In this document: one piece after another, positions 60,770 to 64,000 of the stretch
Layout: each line of letters opens with the position of its first letter
How positions within the stretch are numbered: the first letter of the stretch is position 1
Assembly (NCBI RefSeq): GCF_030997045.1
Contig: NZ_CP116899.1
Coordinates: 1-64,000, forward strand
Source of the DNA: Microbulbifer sp. TB1203
Lineage (GTDB): Bacteria; Pseudomonadota; Gammaproteobacteria; Pseudomonadales; Cellvibrionaceae
Length of the DNA: 64,000 nt
Reading direction: 5' to 3'
Position numbers and translations under genes: made by a program
Notes under the pieces: generated by a model
Told to the model about the DNA's origin: nothing
The model's database searches: none
The model's input: the letters and a program-made list of their open reading frames with translations, nothing else

Positions 60770-61965
60770 GCCACCTGGATTTCGATTTTTACGAATCGGA
60801 GGACCCGGTCTGGAACCCGGCGCTGCTCACCATCCCGGTGCCAGGCATCCGCAAGATGGTGAACCTGGCCGCCACCATGGACGATGTGATTCACCTGTCC
60901 ATCGGCCAGCCGGACGCGCCGGCGCCGCCCCACGTGATCCAGGCGGCGGTGGATGCGTTGGAGGCGGGCCAGACCGGCTACACCATGGACGCCGGCTTGC
61001 CGGAACTGCTGGAGGCGCTGGCGGAATACTACGGCGAGCGCTACGCCCGGCCGCTGTCGCCGGAAAATATCCTGGTCACCACCGGTGCCACTGAGGCGAT
61101 CTACCTGGCGCTTACAGCGATGTCCGCGCCGGGGCGGGAATTTATTGTGCCGGACCCCTCTTTTATGCTGTACGCACCGTTGATTCGCATGAACGGCGGC
61201 GAAGTGCGGTACATACCCACCCGGGCGGAGAACAATCACCAACTGGATCCGCAGGAGGTGATCGATGCCATCGACATCAATACTCACGCCATAGTGCTGA
61301 ATTCCCCCAGCAATCCCACCGGCACCGTCTATCCCCGCGAAACCATCGAGACCATCGTGCAGGAGGCTGCCTATCGCGGCATCTATGTGATCAGCGACGA
61401 AGTCTACGACCACCTGGTGTACGACAACCGCGACTACGCCAGCGTGCTCTCGTGTTGCTCGGACCTGGACCACGTGGTGGTGATCAGCAGTTTCTCCAAG
61501 ACCTTCAGCATGGCCGGCATGCGCATCGGCTGGATGATCGCCAGCCAGGGCGCTATCCGCAAACTGCGTCGCTACCATATGTTCACCACCACCGTGGCCA
61601 ACACCCCCTGCCAGTGGGCCGGCGTGGCCGCGCTCAAAGGCGAGCGCAACTTTATCGACGAGATCAACGAGACCTACAAGAAGCGCCGCAACCGGCTGGT
61701 ACAACTGGTGGAGCAGACGCCATTCCTGGAAGGGTATATGCCGGAAGGAGCCTTCTACCTGTTTCCATCGTTGCCGGAAGGGGTGAACGGCAACAATGTG
61801 GCCCTGCGCCTGCTGCGCGAGACCGGCGTCTGTACCATCGCCGGTGACACTTTCGGCGAGTCCTGCCGCAACGCCCTGCGCATCAGCTACGCCACCTCCA
61901 TCAGGAGTATCGAATTGGCTTTTGAGCGGATTATTCCGTGGATGGAGCGGCAGGATTTCGGCTGA
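60766..61965 (+). CDS. PLP-dependent class I/II aminotransferase
   Basis: A 399-residue fold-type I aminotransferase. It has the substrate-binding GQPDAPAPPHV, ATEAIYLAL, NSPSNPTGTVY, SDEVYDHLVY, and the PLP lysine in SSFSKTFSMAGMRIGW; Arg in RISYA binds the carboxylate. Translation begins at GTG overlapping the amidase stop, with GAGGGAGAGG before it. Amidase followed by aminotransferase suggests sequential removal of an amide and handling of the freed amino acid; the substrate is unknown. Confidence 0.92.
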   Translation: MSHLDFDFYESEDPVWNPALLTIPVPGIRKMVNLAATMDDVIHLSIGQPDAPAPPHVIQAAVDALEAGQTGYTMDAGLPELLEALAEYYGERYARPLSPENILVTTGATEAIYLALTAMSAPGREFIVPDPSFMLYAPLIRMNGGEVRYIPTRAENNHQLDPQEVIDAIDINTHAIVLNSPSNPTGTVYPRETIETIVQEAAYRGIYVISDEVYDHLVYDNRDYASVLSCCSDLDHVVVISSFSKTFSMAGMRIGWMIASQGAIRKLRRYHMFTTTVANTPCQWAGVAALKGERNFIDEINETYKKRRNRLVQLVEQTPFLEGYMPEGAFYLFPSLPEGVNGNNVALRLLRETGVCTIAGDTFGESCRNALRISYATSIRSIELAFERIIPWMERQDFG

Positions 61966-62007
61966 GTCTATATTTTTAATGGATCACTGCATAACTCAGG
62001 CGCCCAC

Positions 62008-64000
62008 ATGAAACCTGCCCCGCTGTCGCCGGATCAACTGTATCAGCACTGTCCCCTGGAGTGGCTTGAGCTGGAGCCGGCGGCGGAGAAAGCCGTGGAG
62101 AGCCGGCCGTTCGGTCAGGACCGGGCCCTGGAGGCGCTGGATTTCGCGGTGGATATGCCTGGTGGCGGTTATAACCTCTATGTTGCAGGCTCCGTGGGGC
62201 TGGGCAAGCACTCGCTGGTTAACAAACGGGTCTCCGCCTGGGCGAAGCAGCGGGAGCCCGCATCCGATCTCTGCTACATCCACAATTTCAAAGAGGAACA
62301 CCGGCCCCGGGCGCTGGTCCTGCCTGCCGGTACGGCGCACCAACTACAGCGCGACACCGAGAATTTACTGGAGCATTTGCTGACCGCCATTCCCGATATT
62401 TTCCGGAGCGACGAATACCGCGCCCGCCATGATGAGCTCAAGCAGCAACTGGAGGACCGCGAGGAGAAGGCCCTGGGCAAACTGTCAGACCGCGCCAAAG
62501 ATCTCGGTATCGGCGTGATGAGGACACCCTCCGGCTATACCATCGGGCCGCTGATCGACGGTGAATTTATCAGCCCGAAGAAATTTTCCGAACTGCCGGA
62601 AGAGGAGCAGGAGCGGCTCAAGGAAAATATCGAAAAGGTCAACAGCGATCTCAAGGAAACCCTCGGGCGCGCGTTGCGCTGGCACGAGAAACTGACCAGG
62701 GAACTCAAGCGGCTGGATCGCGAATTTCTGCACCTGACCCTGGATGAGCGGATCGACTGGCTGCTCCAGCGCTACCAGGGGCTGGGCCATGTCCAGGAGT
62801 TTATCCGGAGCATCAAGCACGAGGCGATCGAAAATGCCGACGACTTTCGCGCTGCCGGCGAACGCGGGGAAAAGGAAGGCATTTCTCTCGGCAAGCTGAT
62901 CCACTCGCCGGAATTTACCCGCTTTCGCGTCAATGTCCTGGTGGATAATGAGAGGGCCGAAGGGGTGCCGGTAGTCTACGAGGACAATCCCATCTACACC
63001 AACCTGCTCGGGCGGATCGAACACGAGTCGCAGATGGGTACCCTGTCCACCAACTTTATGCTGATCCAGGGGGGTGCCCTGCACCGGGCCAACGGCGGTT
63101 GCCTGATCCTGGATGCCCGCCGCCTGCTGATGACACCTTTCGTGTGGGAGACCCTGAAGCGGGCCCTGCGCTCCGCGGAGATCCGCATCCAGCCCCTGGA
63201 GTTGCAGATGGGCCTGTTGTCCACCATCACCCTGGAGCCGGAACCCATACCCCTGGATGTCACCGTGGTGCTGATCGGCGAACGCTGGCTGTACTACCTG
63301 CTGAAGACCTACGATCCGGAGTTCAGCCAGCTGTTCAAGGTCTTCGCCGACTTCTCCGAGGACATTACCCGCGAGCGCGACAGCGTGGCCGCCTATGCGC
63401 GGCAGATGCTCGCCCTGGCCAAGCGGGAAAAATTGCGGCCGCTGTCTAAAGAGGCGGTCGCGCGGGTGATCGAGCAGGCGGCGCGTCTCGCCGGGGATGC
63501 AAAAAAACTGTCCCTGCACCGCGGGCAACTGGTCGAACTGCTGCGCGAGGCGGATTATTTCTGCCGCCGGGAAGAGAGCGGGCAGGTGGGCAGGGCGCAT
63601 GTGCAACAGGCCATAGAGCGGCGGGAATACCGCCAGCGCCAGCTGCAGGAGCGGCTGCAGGAGGCGATCGAGCGGGACATCCTGATGATCGATGTGGCCG
63701 GCGAACAGGTGGCCCAGGTCAACGGCCTTTCCATCATCCCGCTGGGGGACACCGCCTTCGGTCGGCCCGCGCGGATCACCGCCACCGCGCGCCTGGGCAG
63801 TGGCAAGATGGTGGACATAGAGCGGGAATCGGAACTGGGCGGGCCGCTGCACTCCAAGGGCGTATTGATACTGGGCGCCTTCCTCGCCAACCGCTACGCC
63901 CCGTCGCAGCCGCTGTCTCTATCCGTCAGCCTGGTGTTCGAGCAGTCCTACGGTCCCGTGGACGGCGACAGTGCCTCCCTGGCGGAACTCTGTGCGCTGC
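62008..64000 (+). CDS. Lon-related ATP-dependent protease (YcbZ/LonB-like), 3' truncated by window
   Basis: Cytoplasmic AAA+ serine protease. 664 codons are present without a stop. The frame starts MKPAPLSPDQLYQHCPLEWL, with an ATP-binding loop AGSVGLGKHSLV and a coiled insertion (about residues 130-260), then GRIEHESQMGTLSTNFMLIQ and GGALHRANGGCLILDAR of the LonB-like core, and IPLGDTAFGRPARITATA ahead of the protease domain. The catalytic Ser lies in GPVDGDSASLAEL just before the edge; the catalytic Lys is beyond it. It follows the aminotransferase by about 40 bases but is probably an independent housekeeping gene. Confidence 0.93.
   Translation, partial: MKPAPLSPDQLYQHCPLEWLELEPAAEKAVESRPFGQDRALEALDFAVDMPGGGYNLYVAGSVGLGKHSLVNKRVSAWAKQREPASDLCYIHNFKEEHRPRALVLPAGTAHQLQRDTENLLEHLLTAIPDIFRSDEYRARHDELKQQLEDREEKALGKLSDRAKDLGIGVMRTPSGYTIGPLIDGEFISPKKFSELPEEEQERLKENIEKVNSDLKETLGRALRWHEKLTRELKRLDREFLHLTLDERIDWLLQRYQGLGHVQEFIRSIKHEAIENADDFRAAGERGEKEGISLGKLIHSPEFTRFRVNVLVDNERAEGVPVVYEDNPIYTNLLGRIEHESQMGTLSTNFMLIQGGALHRANGGCLILDARRLLMTPFVWETLKRALRSAEIRIQPLELQMGLLSTITLEPEPIPLDVTVVLIGERWLYYLLKTYDPEFSQLFKVFADFSEDITRERDSVAAYARQMLALAKREKLRPLSKEAVARVIEQAARLAGDAKKLSLHRGQLVELLREADYFCRREESGQVGRAHVQQAIERREYRQRQLQERLQEAIERDILMIDVAGEQVAQVNGLSIIPLGDTAFGRPARITATARLGSGKMVDIERESELGGPLHSKGVLILGAFLANRYAPSQPLSLSVSLVFEQSYGPVDGDSASLAELCAL

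Noticed and set aside
62485..63852. Minus-strand 455-codon frame near the right edge
   Set aside because: Shadow of the Lon-related protease, whose plus-strand frame is intact to the edge and carries family motifs.

Overview
The window looks like chromosomal DNA of a marine, polysaccharide-degrading gammaproteobacterium of the Cellvibrionales type (Microbulbifer-like). This rests on a glucuronoxylan locus, a CrbS/CrbR-Acs acetate locus, a TonB receptor of the large carbohydrate class and many dispersed palindromic repeats. The taxonomic call is inference from content; no rRNA or tRNA gene was found.

Layout. 1-0.7 kb: decayed IS3-type transposase and untranslated DNA. 0.7-17.6 kb: carbohydrate locus with TonB receptor, acetyl-esterase-like hydrolase (opposite strand), GH115 alpha-glucuronidase, two GH2 enzymes (one with the Asn-x-Lys signature of beta-glucuronidases), mannonate dehydratase, CE2 esterase, GH43 enzyme, then a siderophore-interacting protein. 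Together these would import decorated xylo-oligosaccharides, remove acetyl, arabinosyl and glucuronyl groups, and pass glucuronate carbon toward 2-keto-3-deoxygluconate. 18.3-31.9 kb: acetate module: hybrid kinase with transporter-like sensor (CrbS), LuxR-type regulator (CrbR), acetyl-CoA synthetase, DcaP-like porin, DUF4212 protein and sodium:solute symporter. A metalloprotease island (about 25.0-28.0 kb) has split this module and is bounded by direct repeats of the acs 5' end. 32-36.3 kb: GNAT acetyltransferase, BCCT transporter, ArfB, Ldh-family oxidoreductase.

37.1-54.1 kb is the most unusual part. It holds a porin; an ABC importer of the nitrate/sulfonate/taurine class whose binding protein carries an extra NosL-like tail; an unknown membrane protein; copper chaperones (SCO, PCuAC) and a di-haem cytochrome c4; then a GntR/HutC repressor, an AprA-like flavoprotein, an AprB-like ferredoxin, a HEAT-repeat protein and a 7Fe ferredoxin; then a DUF971 protein, a YeiH-type putative sulfate exporter, ferredoxin-NADP reductase, an Mrp-type Fe-S carrier and EtfBA. 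Palindromes built on ACTTGT-N4-ACAAGT precede the GntR gene and the third block, and a weaker one lies at a candidate sigma-54 promoter of the first block, so the blocks may form one regulon. I propose an uncharacterised uptake-and-redox pathway for a small, probably sulfur-containing, anion. The substrate is not shown by the sequence.

54.5-64 kb: YejM/PbgA-like membrane sulfatase-fold protein; a low-GC cassette of XRE regulator, ADP-ribosylation/crystallin-J1-like protein and PhyH-type dioxygenase; DUF2799 lipoprotein; amidase-aminotransferase pair; and a Lon-related protease running off the end. Dispersed hairpin repeats occupy most intergenic gaps.
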